Source: Thermoplasmata archaeon
GTDB taxonomy: Archaea > Thermoplasmatota > Thermoplasmata > SG8-5
Length of the DNA stretch: 11,000 nucleotides
Assembly (NCBI GenBank): GCA_030655715.1
Contig: JAUSPR010000027.1
Span: forward strand, 1 to 11,000
Direction of reading: 5' to 3'
The position numbers were made by a program, and so were the translations under genes. Positions 1 to 5,611 of the stretch are shown here, in pieces; position 1 is the stretch's first letter; each line of letters opens with the position of its first letter. The notes beneath the pieces were generated by a model. The model saw nothing but the letters and a program-made list of their open reading frames with translations. It searched no databases and was not told the origin of the DNA.

Positions 1-56
1 TATGTTCCATGATACTTCACCGAGGAAGCATCATAAAAATAGCCAGTATAATTTAT

Positions 57-115
57 GGTATCCGATGGTGTGAGCCATATTCGTCAAAATGAAAAGGTAT
101 CCGATGGTGTGAACC
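57..115. repeat. Pair of 20-bp direct repeats, possible insertion-sequence end remnant
   Basis: The 20-base word ggtatccgatggtgtgagcc at 57-76 recurs at 96-115 with one change (g to a at the third base from the end), a period of 39 bases. The reverse complement begins ggttcacaccatcgg. Ends with repeated, spaced copies of a word of this type are known from IS21-family elements, so this could be the worn end of such an element lying outside the window. No transposase is present here, so the IS reading is inference; the repeat itself is seen directly. Confidence 0.6.
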
Positions 116-169
116 TTTCCAAATAGGAAAAGATAAAAACATGTTTGAGAAATTAAATAATGAGCAGCA

Positions 170-185
170 AGTATAATTTATAAGT
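170..185 (+). promoter_or_regulatory. TATA-type promoter of the zinc-finger gene
   Basis: The segment agtataatttataagt is an AT-rich TATA-like element. Taking its first half (170-178) as the TBP site puts the transcription start near 200-203, at the ATG at 203, which suggests a leaderless transcript. The 12-base word agtataatttat also occurs at 45-56. No Shine-Dalgarno sequence precedes either candidate start codon (GTG 194 or ATG 203). Confidence 0.45.
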
Positions 186-202
186 ACGGTTTTGTGCGTG
201 AC

Positions 203-736
203 ATGGTGGAGAGACTATTGAGAAGACCCAAGAGGGTGAACATACGAAGACCATTGCCACCCCCGCCGAGTGAGGAAACACCCCCTGTCAGGCATACTGC
301 CAAGAAACCCAAACTGGCAGTCACGGGAATGAAGGTGGACCGTATTTGTGCCATATGCCTTGGAAAGCTTGAACCAGGAATGGCATTGAGTTTTTGTAAT
401 TGCGGAAAATTCTTCCATCTGGAATGCATCGCAGAACTGGATACATGCCCTTTGTGTGAATTTGCGATTACGCTCAATATCGGAACCCTGGATAATTCAG
501 TAGGGGACACTTTGCCAGATTATGAGGAATCGCCTGAAAATGATATCATAGAGATAGTATATCAATGTCCAGAGTGTGAATCTTATGTTCATGAGAATTC
601 GGAAAAATGTTCATGCGGAGCAATTTTTGATGCAGAGGAGGAAGAAATATATCTTTGCCCGGGCTGTGAAAAAGAAATGGATGCCAATGCAGTAAAATGC
701 CCTCACTGCGGAATGATTATAGATTGGACTGAGTAA
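203..736 (+). CDS. RING-variant-like (C4HC3) zinc-finger protein with two C-terminal zinc ribbons
   Basis: This is a 177-residue cytoplasmic protein of unknown function. After a basic, proline-rich N-terminus (about 1-45) it has eight metal ligands in the order C49, C52, C65, C67, H72, C75, C82, C85. That is C-x2-C-x12-C-x-C-x4-H-x2-C-x6-C-x2-C, a C4HC3 cross-brace pattern like RING-variant or PHD fingers, with FFHLEC and CPLC as in RING proteins. An acidic linker follows, then two zinc ribbons: C122/C125/C136/C138 (CPEC...CSC) and C152/C155/C166/C169 (CPGC...CPHC). RING-type folds often act as ubiquitin-type E3 ligases, and a few archaea have such proteins, but no E1, E2 or ubiquitin-like gene lies in this window, so a ligase role is only a possibility. 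A general protein- or nucleic-acid-binding zinc protein is equally possible. ATG 203 was chosen for its fit to the TATA element; GTG 194 is the in-frame alternative and adds three residues. Confidence 0.75.
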   Translation: MVERLLRRPKRVNIRRPLPPPPSEETPPVRHTAKKPKLAVTGMKVDRICAICLGKLEPGMALSFCNCGKFFHLECIAELDTCPLCEFAITLNIGTLDNSVGDTLPDYEESPENDIIEIVYQCPECESYVHENSEKCSCGAIFDAEEEEIYLCPGCEKEMDANAVKCPHCGMIIDWTE

Positions 737-740
737 ACTA

Positions 741-980
741 CCAGCCCGTAAAGGAGCTGGCGTTTGTTACCAGGGCTGGAAGTTTACCATATGGCAGTTG
801 CATGCCTATTCATCAAGGCCAGAAGGCCTCGATTTTCGATGAATATAATTTCACGGCATGCAACGGAGGGCTGACGACGGCCATGCCGATTCATCTCAGC
901 CTTGAAAGACTGAGTGTTCTCGGCATATTGGTCGTAAATGGCCTTTCATCCCTGGCTTGAAAACCGGGGAGTTCCCGGCC
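741..980. ncRNA. Candidate structured RNA in a gene-free intergenic stretch
   Basis: The 293 bases between the zinc-finger gene and pcc1 carry no coding region but many perfect complementary segments. Helix A is 797-806 with 855-864 (10 bp), continued by 807-814 with 838-845 (8 bp) and capped by 816-820 with 825-829. Helix B is 874-878 with 931-935, 883-889 with 920-926, and 895-899 with 910-914. Both can be enclosed by 770-775 with 950-955 (6 bp). Alternative pairings exist: 741-747 with 773-779, and a 3' hairpin 964-968 with 974-978. I do not recognise RNase P, SRP, tRNA or box C/D signatures. Strand is undecided because the helices are symmetric. It could also be a leader of the pcc1 operon or a worn mobile element. 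Confidence 0.35.
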
Positions 981-1000
981 ATAATCATTAAAACCAAAAT

Positions 1001-1008
1001 GTTAATAC
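1001..1008 (+). promoter_or_regulatory. Putative TATA element of the pcc1 operon
   Basis: gttaatac lies about 26 bases before the pcc1 ATG at 1030, the spacing expected for a leaderless archaeal transcript. The bases immediately before that ATG (ataaaacatcacccctcac) contain no Shine-Dalgarno sequence, which supports leaderless initiation. The match to a TATA box is weak, so confidence is modest. Confidence 0.3.
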
Positions 1009-1029
1009 GGATAAAACATCACCCCTCAC

Positions 1030-1272
1030 ATGATGAGAGCGAATGTCCGCATCCAGGCTGGAAAACAGGCAAATATACTCGCAAGAGCACTGAAACCAGA
1101 GGTTAGCGATGACCTTTCCAGAAATAACTTGGAAGTCAGGGAAGATTGTGGAAACCTGATTATAAATTTAGAAGCAGAGGACCTGGTTGCCCTCAGGGCG
1201 GCCCTGAACTCATACCTCAGATGGACAAAACTCGCAATCGACACCAATGAAGCTATAGGAGTGGTACAATGA
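1030..1272 (+). CDS. pcc1: KEOPS complex subunit Pcc1
   Basis: Pcc1 is the small dimerising subunit of KEOPS (Kae1-Bud32-Cgi121-Pcc1), which transfers the threonylcarbamoyl group to A37 of ANN-decoding tRNAs (t6A) in the cytoplasm. Pcc1 contacts Kae1 and helps to dimerise the complex and bind tRNA. The 80-residue protein has the family's usual length, and its C-terminal half carries the recognisable helix EAEDLVALRAALNSYLRW (about residues 49-66). ATG 1030 is followed directly by ATG 1033; either could initiate. It is the first gene of the six-gene plus-strand unit, and its stop overlaps the next start in ATGA at 1269-1272, implying translational coupling to prefoldin beta. No other KEOPS subunit lies in the window. 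Confidence 0.9.
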   Translation: MMRANVRIQAGKQANILARALKPEVSDDLSRNNLEVREDCGNLIINLEAEDLVALRAALNSYLRWTKLAIDTNEAIGVVQ

Positions 1273-1622
1273 CAGAAATGAGCCAGGAGATGCAAGGCAA
1301 GATAATGCAGTTTCAGCAGATTCAACAGCAGGTACAGGTAATTGCCCAGCAGAAATACCAGATTGATATGCAGGTGACTGAAATAGAGAAGACAATCGAG
1401 GAACTTGACAAACTGAAGAAGGGTGCGACAATTTACAAAAGTGTCGGAACCATTCTAGTCAAGAACGACGACAAAGACGGGTTAAAAAAGGAACTGGAAG
1501 AGAAAAAAGAAACTCTTGAAATCCGAATTAAAACACTTGCAAATCAGGAAAAGACCCTGAGAGAAATGCACCAGAACCTCCAGAAAGAACTTACCGAGGC
1601 ATTACAAAAGGAAAAGGCATGA
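1269..1622 (+). CDS. pfdB: Prefoldin subunit beta
   Basis: This is the beta subunit of the archaeal prefoldin hexamer (two alpha, four beta), an ATP-independent jellyfish-shaped chaperone that holds unfolded proteins and passes them to the thermosome. The 117 residues form two long coiled-coil helices (about 3-50 and 70-115, rich in E, K and Q) joined by a central beta-hairpin with the characteristic IYKSVGTILVK at 55-65. Length is typical of beta subunits. AGGAG at 1257-1261 stands 7 bases before the ATG. It overlaps pcc1 by four bases upstream and the DHH gene by four bases downstream (ATGA at both). Linkage to pcc1 is common in archaeal genomes. Confidence 0.94.
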   Translation: MTEMSQEMQGKIMQFQQIQQQVQVIAQQKYQIDMQVTEIEKTIEELDKLKKGATIYKSVGTILVKNDDKDGLKKELEEKKETLEIRIKTLANQEKTLREMHQNLQKELTEALQKEKA

Positions 1623-2617
1623 ACTCGGACCTTGAAAACATAAGGTCAGCTCTGCAAAAAGGGTCTAATAATTATTTCCTGCATTCCAATGCAGATATGG
1701 ACTGCGTGGGAAGCGCTGCTGCACTGGCCATCCATTTCGGCAATTATAAGATATATGCGCCAGCCGGAGTGAGCCATCTGGGTAAAAGATTGCTGGTTGC
1801 GCTGAATATTGAACCGATTACTGAGATGACGTTTCCCGACACAGGAAATATTGTTGTGGTTGACGCCCAGGACGATTCATCAATCGGATACCCAGGAATT
1901 GACTGGGATCGGGCAATCATCATAGACCACCATAAGGCCCGGGTTGATTGCAGTGGTTTGCATATTATTCGAGAGGAGGAAACCTCTTCATGCGCAGAAA
2001 TTATATGGAGAATAATAGGCCAGCCTGAAAAATTAGCCAGAGAGATAGGCAGATGCCTTATGGCAGGAATCCTGGCAGATACAGGACATCTAAAGAGAGG
2101 AAGCTATAAAACCCTAGCTGCAACAGCAGAAATTCTGAAAGCGTCAGAATTGAGCATGGAAGATGTTCTGATAGTTTTCGAAAGTGCGGATGACCAGGAC
2201 ATTTCACGAAGAGTATCCAGATTGAAAGGCGTTCAGAGAATGAAGTTCGAAAGAGTGGGCGAATGGGTCGTCGCAACTTCAGAAATCGGTGCTTTCGAGT
2301 CAGCAGTTTGTCAAGCTTTGCTCTCCATCGGTGCGGATATTGCCTTTGCAGGTTCACAGAACGGAGATGATTTCAGGATAACTGGACGAGCCAATCGGAT
2401 GGCTATTGGAGCCGGTATCCATCTCGGAGACATGCTGAATAAGATGGCAAATGAAATTAGTGGTGAAGGAGGAGGCCATGATGGCGCAGCCGGGTTCTCT
2501 GGCAAGGGAAATATCGAGGCCATGTTGGATATCTGTTTTCACAATTCAATGGCATCCCTCAAGGGCCACTCAAGGGCCACTCAAGGGCATAATAAAATTA
2601 AGGAAAATGTATTATAG
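1619..2617 (+). CDS. DHH/DHHA1-family phosphoesterase (NrnA/RecJ-like)
   Basis: This is a predicted manganese-dependent phosphoesterase of 332 residues acting on phosphodiester bonds in the cytoplasm. The DHH domain shows motif I H22-x-N24-x-D26-x-D28 (HSNADMDCVGS), motif II D82 in IVVVDAQD, and the name-giving D103-H104-H105. The C-terminal DHHA1 substrate-binding domain carries GGGHDG at 284-289. Family members include NrnA-type oligoribonucleases, pAp phosphatases and cyclic dinucleotide phosphodiesterases; the sequence alone does not decide the substrate, though a small-oligonucleotide or nanoRNA nuclease is likely. The ATG overlaps the prefoldin stop (ATGA 1619-1622). The last ~20 residues are encoded partly by an 11-bp tandem repeat (2559-2588) and are probably not part of the fold. 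A gap of 32 bases leads to the insertase gene. Confidence 0.9.
   Translation: MNSDLENIRSALQKGSNNYFLHSNADMDCVGSAAALAIHFGNYKIYAPAGVSHLGKRLLVALNIEPITEMTFPDTGNIVVVDAQDDSSIGYPGIDWDRAIIIDHHKARVDCSGLHIIREEETSSCAEIIWRIIGQPEKLAREIGRCLMAGILADTGHLKRGSYKTLAATAEILKASELSMEDVLIVFESADDQDISRRVSRLKGVQRMKFERVGEWVVATSEIGAFESAVCQALLSIGADIAFAGSQNGDDFRITGRANRMAIGAGIHLGDMLNKMANEISGEGGGHDGAAGFSGKGNIEAMLDICFHNSMASLKGHSRATQGHNKIKENVL
2559..2588 (+). repeat. 11-bp tandem repeat inside the DHH gene 3' end
   Basis: The unit tcaagggccac occurs at 2559-2569 and 2570-2580, followed by a partial third copy (8 bases) at 2581-2588. Because the unit is not a multiple of three, each copy is read in a different frame, giving the C-terminal residues LKGHSRATQGH. 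Gain or loss of a unit would change the C-terminus and the distance to the next gene's ribosome binding site. Confidence 0.9.
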
Positions 2618-2649
2618 TGAAATGTGATTAGCCAGAAAGGAGACCATTA

Positions 2650-3504
2650 ATGGCAGACAATCCAACCCCCCAACCATCGGGAAGTGCAAGTTCCCAGATG
2701 CTCATGATGATGATGATATTCGGAACCATGTTCATCATGTTCATACCATCATTGAGGGACGCTGTTGGAAACACAGCCGGAATCATTCTGGAACCATTGA
2801 TAGGCTTCAATGGGAATTTTCCTGTTATGACAGTACTCCTGGCCGGGCTTACACTTGTTGCATTTTCAAGCGCTGTAAGACATTACTTTATCGACTGGAC
2901 TGACACGGCCGAGAAACAGTTCAAGATGAAGGACTTCAATAAAATCCTCAGAGAAGCCAGATTGGCAGGCAACGATGCAGAAGTTAAGAAATTAACTGCA
3001 AAACAGATGGAAATGTCCAAAGACCAGATGATGTCAACTTTCGATCAGATGAAACCTATGATGTTTACCATGATTTTCCTGATTGCAACATTCGCATTCA
3101 TCAGCACATTCATTGGAAACATTCCAGGTGCAACCATGTCAGTTCCATGGTCCAATAATGTTGATATGAATGCTTCGCTCAGCAGCAACGCTTGCTGCGG
3201 TTTCTCCAATTGGATGATTCTTTATTCCCTCATTTCGATGTCTGTTGCCCAGGTTATCCAACGTGTCTTTAAGTGGTACAGTTTCAATAAGGCCCTGAAG
3301 GACCCTGACACTGTCAGATTTAAAAAGATTCCAGTACAAGTTGATGATTCAGAAGATGACTGGGAAGAATCAGAAGAGATTGAAAATGCAGAGGATGATG
3401 ATTTCCTCATAATAGAGGATGATTCCGAAGAACCGGATGAGAACAATAGCGGAGATGAAGAGTCAGAAGTCATCAAACCGCTGAGTTTAGAAGAAGAGGA
3501 ATAA
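2650..3504 (+). CDS. Archaeal Oxa1/EMC3-like membrane insertase (DUF106) with acidic tail
   Basis: This 284-residue membrane protein belongs to the archaeal YidC-like (DUF106) branch of the Oxa1 superfamily, related to eukaryotic EMC3 and TMCO1, which helps to insert membrane proteins. Hydrophobic segments lie at about 16-33, 58-76, 137-157 and 187-205. Between the second and third is a cytosolic amphipathic, methionine-rich helical segment (about 85-135, with KQMEMSKDQMMSTFDQMKPM), as expected for the coiled-coil hairpin and the amphipathic substrate groove of this family. The C-terminus (231-284) is about half Asp/Glu with one lysine, which is unusual because YidC tails are typically basic. 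A strong Shine-Dalgarno, AAGGAGA at 2637-2643, stands 6 bases before ATG. In many archaea this gene sits next to cytidylate kinase and cbf5, as here. Confidence 0.9.
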   Translation: MADNPTPQPSGSASSQMLMMMMIFGTMFIMFIPSLRDAVGNTAGIILEPLIGFNGNFPVMTVLLAGLTLVAFSSAVRHYFIDWTDTAEKQFKMKDFNKILREARLAGNDAEVKKLTAKQMEMSKDQMMSTFDQMKPMMFTMIFLIATFAFISTFIGNIPGATMSVPWSNNVDMNASLSSNACCGFSNWMILYSLISMSVAQVIQRVFKWYSFNKALKDPDTVRFKKIPVQVDDSEDDWEESEEIENAEDDDFLIIEDDSEEPDENNSGDEESEVIKPLSLEEEE

Positions 3505-3506
3505 CA

Positions 3507-4046
3507 ATGATAATAACAATTAGCGGTCCACCAGGTAGTGGCAAGACAACAGTAGGGAAGCTTCTCGCCGAGAAGCTTGCAATACCGTTCCTTTCAACCG
3601 GAATGGTATTCAGGGATATGGCCAAAGAGAAGGGTGTCTCACTGGCAAAATTCGGAGAGATGGCCCTGAAAGATTATGAAATTGATAAAGACCTTGACAA
3701 GAGAATCATTGCCATCGCGCAAGAAAAGAAAGATATGGTTCTGGAAGGAAGATTAGCAGCCCACATGCTTCATCTCAACGGCATCAAATCATTCAAGGTC
3801 TGGATAGATGCCCACATTCACATCAGAGCAGGGCGAATCTCAGGAAGAGAAGGAACTGTTTCCGAAGAGGTCAGGCAGGAAATTCTTGAAAGAGAAGAAT
3901 GCGAACAAAAGAGATACATGAAAATTTACGGCATAGACCTTGGTTCACTGTCAGTTTACGACATGGTAATCAATTCGGATGACTTGACACCGGAACAGAT
4001 TGTTCATGAAATTGTCAAAGACAGGGAGTCGAAACAAGATGGTTGA
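3507..4046 (+). CDS. cmk: Cytidylate kinase, archaeal type
   Basis: The enzyme phosphorylates CMP/dCMP with ATP to CDP/dCDP in the cytoplasm. The 179 residues begin with the P-loop GPPGSGKTT at 7-15, followed by the nucleotide-monophosphate region STGMVFRDMA and the EGRLAAHM stretch. The lid region contains arginines (SGREG, then EREECEQKRYMKIYGIDL), and the family signature VYDMVINSD is near the C-terminus. Length agrees with archaeal CMP kinases, which are shorter than bacterial ones. It starts two bases after the insertase stop. Its last eight bases overlap cbf5. The ribosomal protein genes L34e and L14e that flank cmk in many other archaea are absent here. Confidence 0.94.
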   Translation: MIITISGPPGSGKTTVGKLLAEKLAIPFLSTGMVFRDMAKEKGVSLAKFGEMALKDYEIDKDLDKRIIAIAQEKKDMVLEGRLAAHMLHLNGIKSFKVWIDAHIHIRAGRISGREGTVSEEVRQEILEREECEQKRYMKIYGIDLGSLSVYDMVINSDDLTPEQIVHEIVKDRESKQDG

Positions 4047-5004
4047 TTCAGAATCTGCCAGAAGCAAGCATGGTATTACTCCCGAAGAACGCGATATCAA
4101 GACCCATCTAAAGAAAGGGATCATAGTCCTGGACAAACCAAAGGGGCCGACAAGCCACCAGGTCTCGGCCTGGGTGCGAAACATGGCCGGTGCGGAAAAA
4201 GCAGGGCATGGTGGAACCCTGGATCCGAATGTGAGCGGTTTGCTGGTCGTAGCACTGGATGATTCTCTAAAGGCACTTCAGGTTCTGCTTCTTGATTCAA
4301 AGGAGTACATTGGAACGCTCAAGCTTCACGGTCAGGTCGGCAGAAAAGAACTTGATGAGGTTGTGGCTGAATTTACAACCGAGATATACCAGACTCCCCC
4401 AGTAAGGGCTGCGGTCAAAAGAGAGAGAAGGTCCAGAACCGTCCACGAGATGGAAATTCTCGACATAAAGGAAAAGAGCGTGCTTTTGAGGATTGTATGC
4501 GAGTCAGGAACCTACATCCGAACACTGTGCGTGGACATGGGCGACGCGCTCGGCGTCGGGGGCCATATGTTCGAGTTACGCAGAACCAGAACCGCGGGAT
4601 TCGCCGAGGACCAGATAGTCACAATGCATGAGTTGAAAGATGCCTTTGTGGCTTACGAAGAAGAGGGGGATGAAGCCCCCCTGAGAAAGATAATTCTTCC
4701 TTTCGAAAAATTACTGGACCACCTTCCCAAGATTTATGTTAAGGATTCAGCCGTTGACGCGATATGCCATGGCGCGGATGTGGCAATACCCGGTATCACG
4801 AAGATGGAAGGCATGTTCACGTCAGGCCAGACTGTTGCAATTTTCACTCAGAAAAGAGAGGGCGTCGCAGTTGGAAAAGCCAAACTTGATTCCGAGAAGA
4901 TCAAGGAAATGCAAAAGGGCAGCGCGGTTAACCTGGAGAGGGTGTTCATGGCCCCGGGGACGTATCCGTCGCTGTGGAAGCGTGGCCGTAATCTTAACGC
5001 TTAG
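4039..5004 (+). CDS. cbf5: H/ACA ribonucleoprotein pseudouridine synthase Cbf5 (TruB family)
   Basis: Cbf5 is the catalytic subunit of archaeal box H/ACA RNPs, isomerising uridines in rRNA under guide RNAs with Nop10, Gar1 and L7Ae; it can also make Psi55 in tRNA. In this 321-residue reading the TruB motif GIIVLDKPKGPTSHQ is at 27-41 and the catalytic aspartate is D62 in GHGGTLDPNVSG. Downstream are PPVRAAVKR and SGTYIRTLCVDMGDALG, and a C-terminal PUA domain starts at about PKIYVKDSAV (residue 232). ATG 4039 is chosen because it gives a typical 8-base overlap with cmk and follows GGGAG at 4024-4028; an upstream in-frame ATG at 4000 would add 13 residues that merely read through cmk. It is the last gene of the unit. 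Confidence 0.97.
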   Translation: MVDSESARSKHGITPEERDIKTHLKKGIIVLDKPKGPTSHQVSAWVRNMAGAEKAGHGGTLDPNVSGLLVVALDDSLKALQVLLLDSKEYIGTLKLHGQVGRKELDEVVAEFTTEIYQTPPVRAAVKRERRSRTVHEMEILDIKEKSVLLRIVCESGTYIRTLCVDMGDALGVGGHMFELRRTRTAGFAEDQIVTMHELKDAFVAYEEEGDEAPLRKIILPFEKLLDHLPKIYVKDSAVDAICHGADVAIPGITKMEGMFTSGQTVAIFTQKREGVAVGKAKLDSEKIKEMQKGSAVNLERVFMAPGTYPSLWKRGRNLNA

Positions 5005-5056
5005 AGATTACTGATTACGGAAATTTTATTGGGAGTGTTTGTTGCGACGTCGCTTA

Positions 5057-5096
5057 CCCAGGTCGGATTCTTTTATCCGGTATCCAAAGTCCTGGG
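5057..5096 (+). other. Stem-loop 52 bases downstream of cbf5
   Basis: cccagg at 5057-5062 pairs perfectly with cctggg at 5091-5096, enclosing a second stem cggat 5064-5068 with atccg 5075-5079 and a tctttt loop. It may stabilise the 3' end of the operon transcript. No oligo-T run follows, so it is not a classical terminator. Pairing is seen in the sequence; function is inferred. Confidence 0.4.
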
Positions 5097-5389
5097 GACA
5101 TTTGGAACGTTTTATTGATATGCGAATCCAACAATTGCCAATAAAACAATACAAGTAGCATGGCATTCGATTTAGCTAATTTTCATTGCCATGCCATGGT
5201 CGAATGCGATTTTTCGGTATCCTACACCCACGGCGACAAGACCAACACGGCCAATCCCGGACGCATCCAGAGGAGGAAATGGGCACTCGCCAGCTGCGCC
5301 TGCTCGCTACTTGTTTCGCCTCCATTTTATACTAATCGTCGAATATAAACAAATGCCTACGAAACCACCGTCTCCACTCTCCCGCGACG

Positions 5390-5397
5390 TTTATAAA
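5390..5397 (+). promoter_or_regulatory. Strong TATA box (TTTATAAA) with no gene assigned
   Basis: tttataaa at 5390-5397 is a near-ideal archaeal TATA box. On the plus strand it would start transcription near 5418-5422, at the front of a GC-rich block with no gene. The box is self-complementary, so minus-strand use (start near 5367) cannot be excluded. Confidence 0.4.
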
Positions 5398-5400
5398 ATG

Positions 5401-5555
5401 ATGGTCGAGTGCCTACGGTGTCCCTCGGAACTGCGTTCCTCGGGCTGCGCCCTGACGACACGCCACCATGCTGGACGCATCCCCCACCCTCTTGCTCCTG
5501 CGGTGGCTCGCGCCCGTCCCCCCGCTCGCAGTCCTCGGAGCGCTTTGCTGATAAT
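5401..5555 (+). ncRNA. Candidate GC-rich non-coding RNA
   Basis: This block is clearly richer in G+C than both flanks and lies right behind the TTTATAAA box. It can fold locally: ggaac 5427-5431 with gttcc 5435-5439, extended by ccc 5422-5424 with ggg 5442-5444; gtgtc 5418-5422 with gacac 5457-5461 as an alternative outer stem; and gccacc 5462-5467 with ggtggc 5502-5507. It ends in AT-rich sequence. No known RNA family is recognised, and GC-rich sequence forms stems easily, so this is a low-confidence proposal. Confidence 0.25.
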
Positions 5556-5557
5556 TT

Positions 5558-5605
5558 GCTGCATAATAATATAATTAAAATCTTATAAATTGAATAAATC
5601 TGAAA
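5558..5605. terminator. AT-rich tract between convergent transcripts
   Basis: Almost pure A/T sequence (ataatataattaaaatctt and following) lies just behind the minus-strand acylphosphatase stop and behind the GC-rich block on the plus strand. On the minus strand it contains short T runs, as archaeal RNA polymerase termination prefers. No hairpin was seen. Confidence 0.3.
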
Positions 5606-5611
5606 TGAATT

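Larger units (their letters stand above)
5005..5611. other. Gene-free intergenic region behind cbf5
   Basis: About 600 bases between cbf5 and the convergent acylphosphatase gene. Open frames here (for example 5191-5574) read as low-complexity proline/arginine/alanine-rich peptides with no start signal or recognisable family, so I do not call a gene. It holds a perfect palindrome gcgacgtcgc at 5044-5053, the hairpin at 5057-5096, an 8-bp inverted repeat 5110-5117 with 5139-5146, two mutually exclusive 8-bp hairpins (5158-5165 with 5187-5194; 5163-5170 with 5200-5207), a strong TATA box at 5390 and a GC-rich block to about 5555. The word ggacgcatcc occurs at 5259-5268 and 5473-5482. Confidence 0.6.

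Noticed and set aside
741..980. RNase P RNA or SRP RNA in the structured intergenic stretch.
   Set aside because: The universal RNase P core words (such as GGAAAGUC and the P4 partner) and the SRP helix 8 loop motif were not found on either strand.
2700..2720. atgatgatgatgat run in the insertase gene as a microsatellite.
   Set aside because: It encodes consecutive methionines in the first transmembrane segment of a methionine-rich protein; no sign of expansion beyond that.
4000..4038. Upstream ATG at 4000 as start of cbf5.
   Set aside because: It would overlap cmk by 47 bases, and the added residues do not resemble Cbf5 N-termini. ATG 4039 gives a normal short overlap and a Shine-Dalgarno.
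5057..5100. Box H/ACA guide RNA behind cbf5 (lower stem followed by ACA at 5098-5100).
   Set aside because: The element is only about 40 bases, the would-be pocket has one base on one side and eleven on the other, and no K-turn is visible, so it does not fit an archaeal H/ACA RNA.
5191..5574. Plus-strand open frame of 127 codons in the gene-free region.
   Set aside because: The product is low-complexity, rich in Pro, Arg and Ala, without a recognisable domain or ribosome binding site, and it runs through the TATA box and GC-rich block. GC-rich sequence has few stops by chance.
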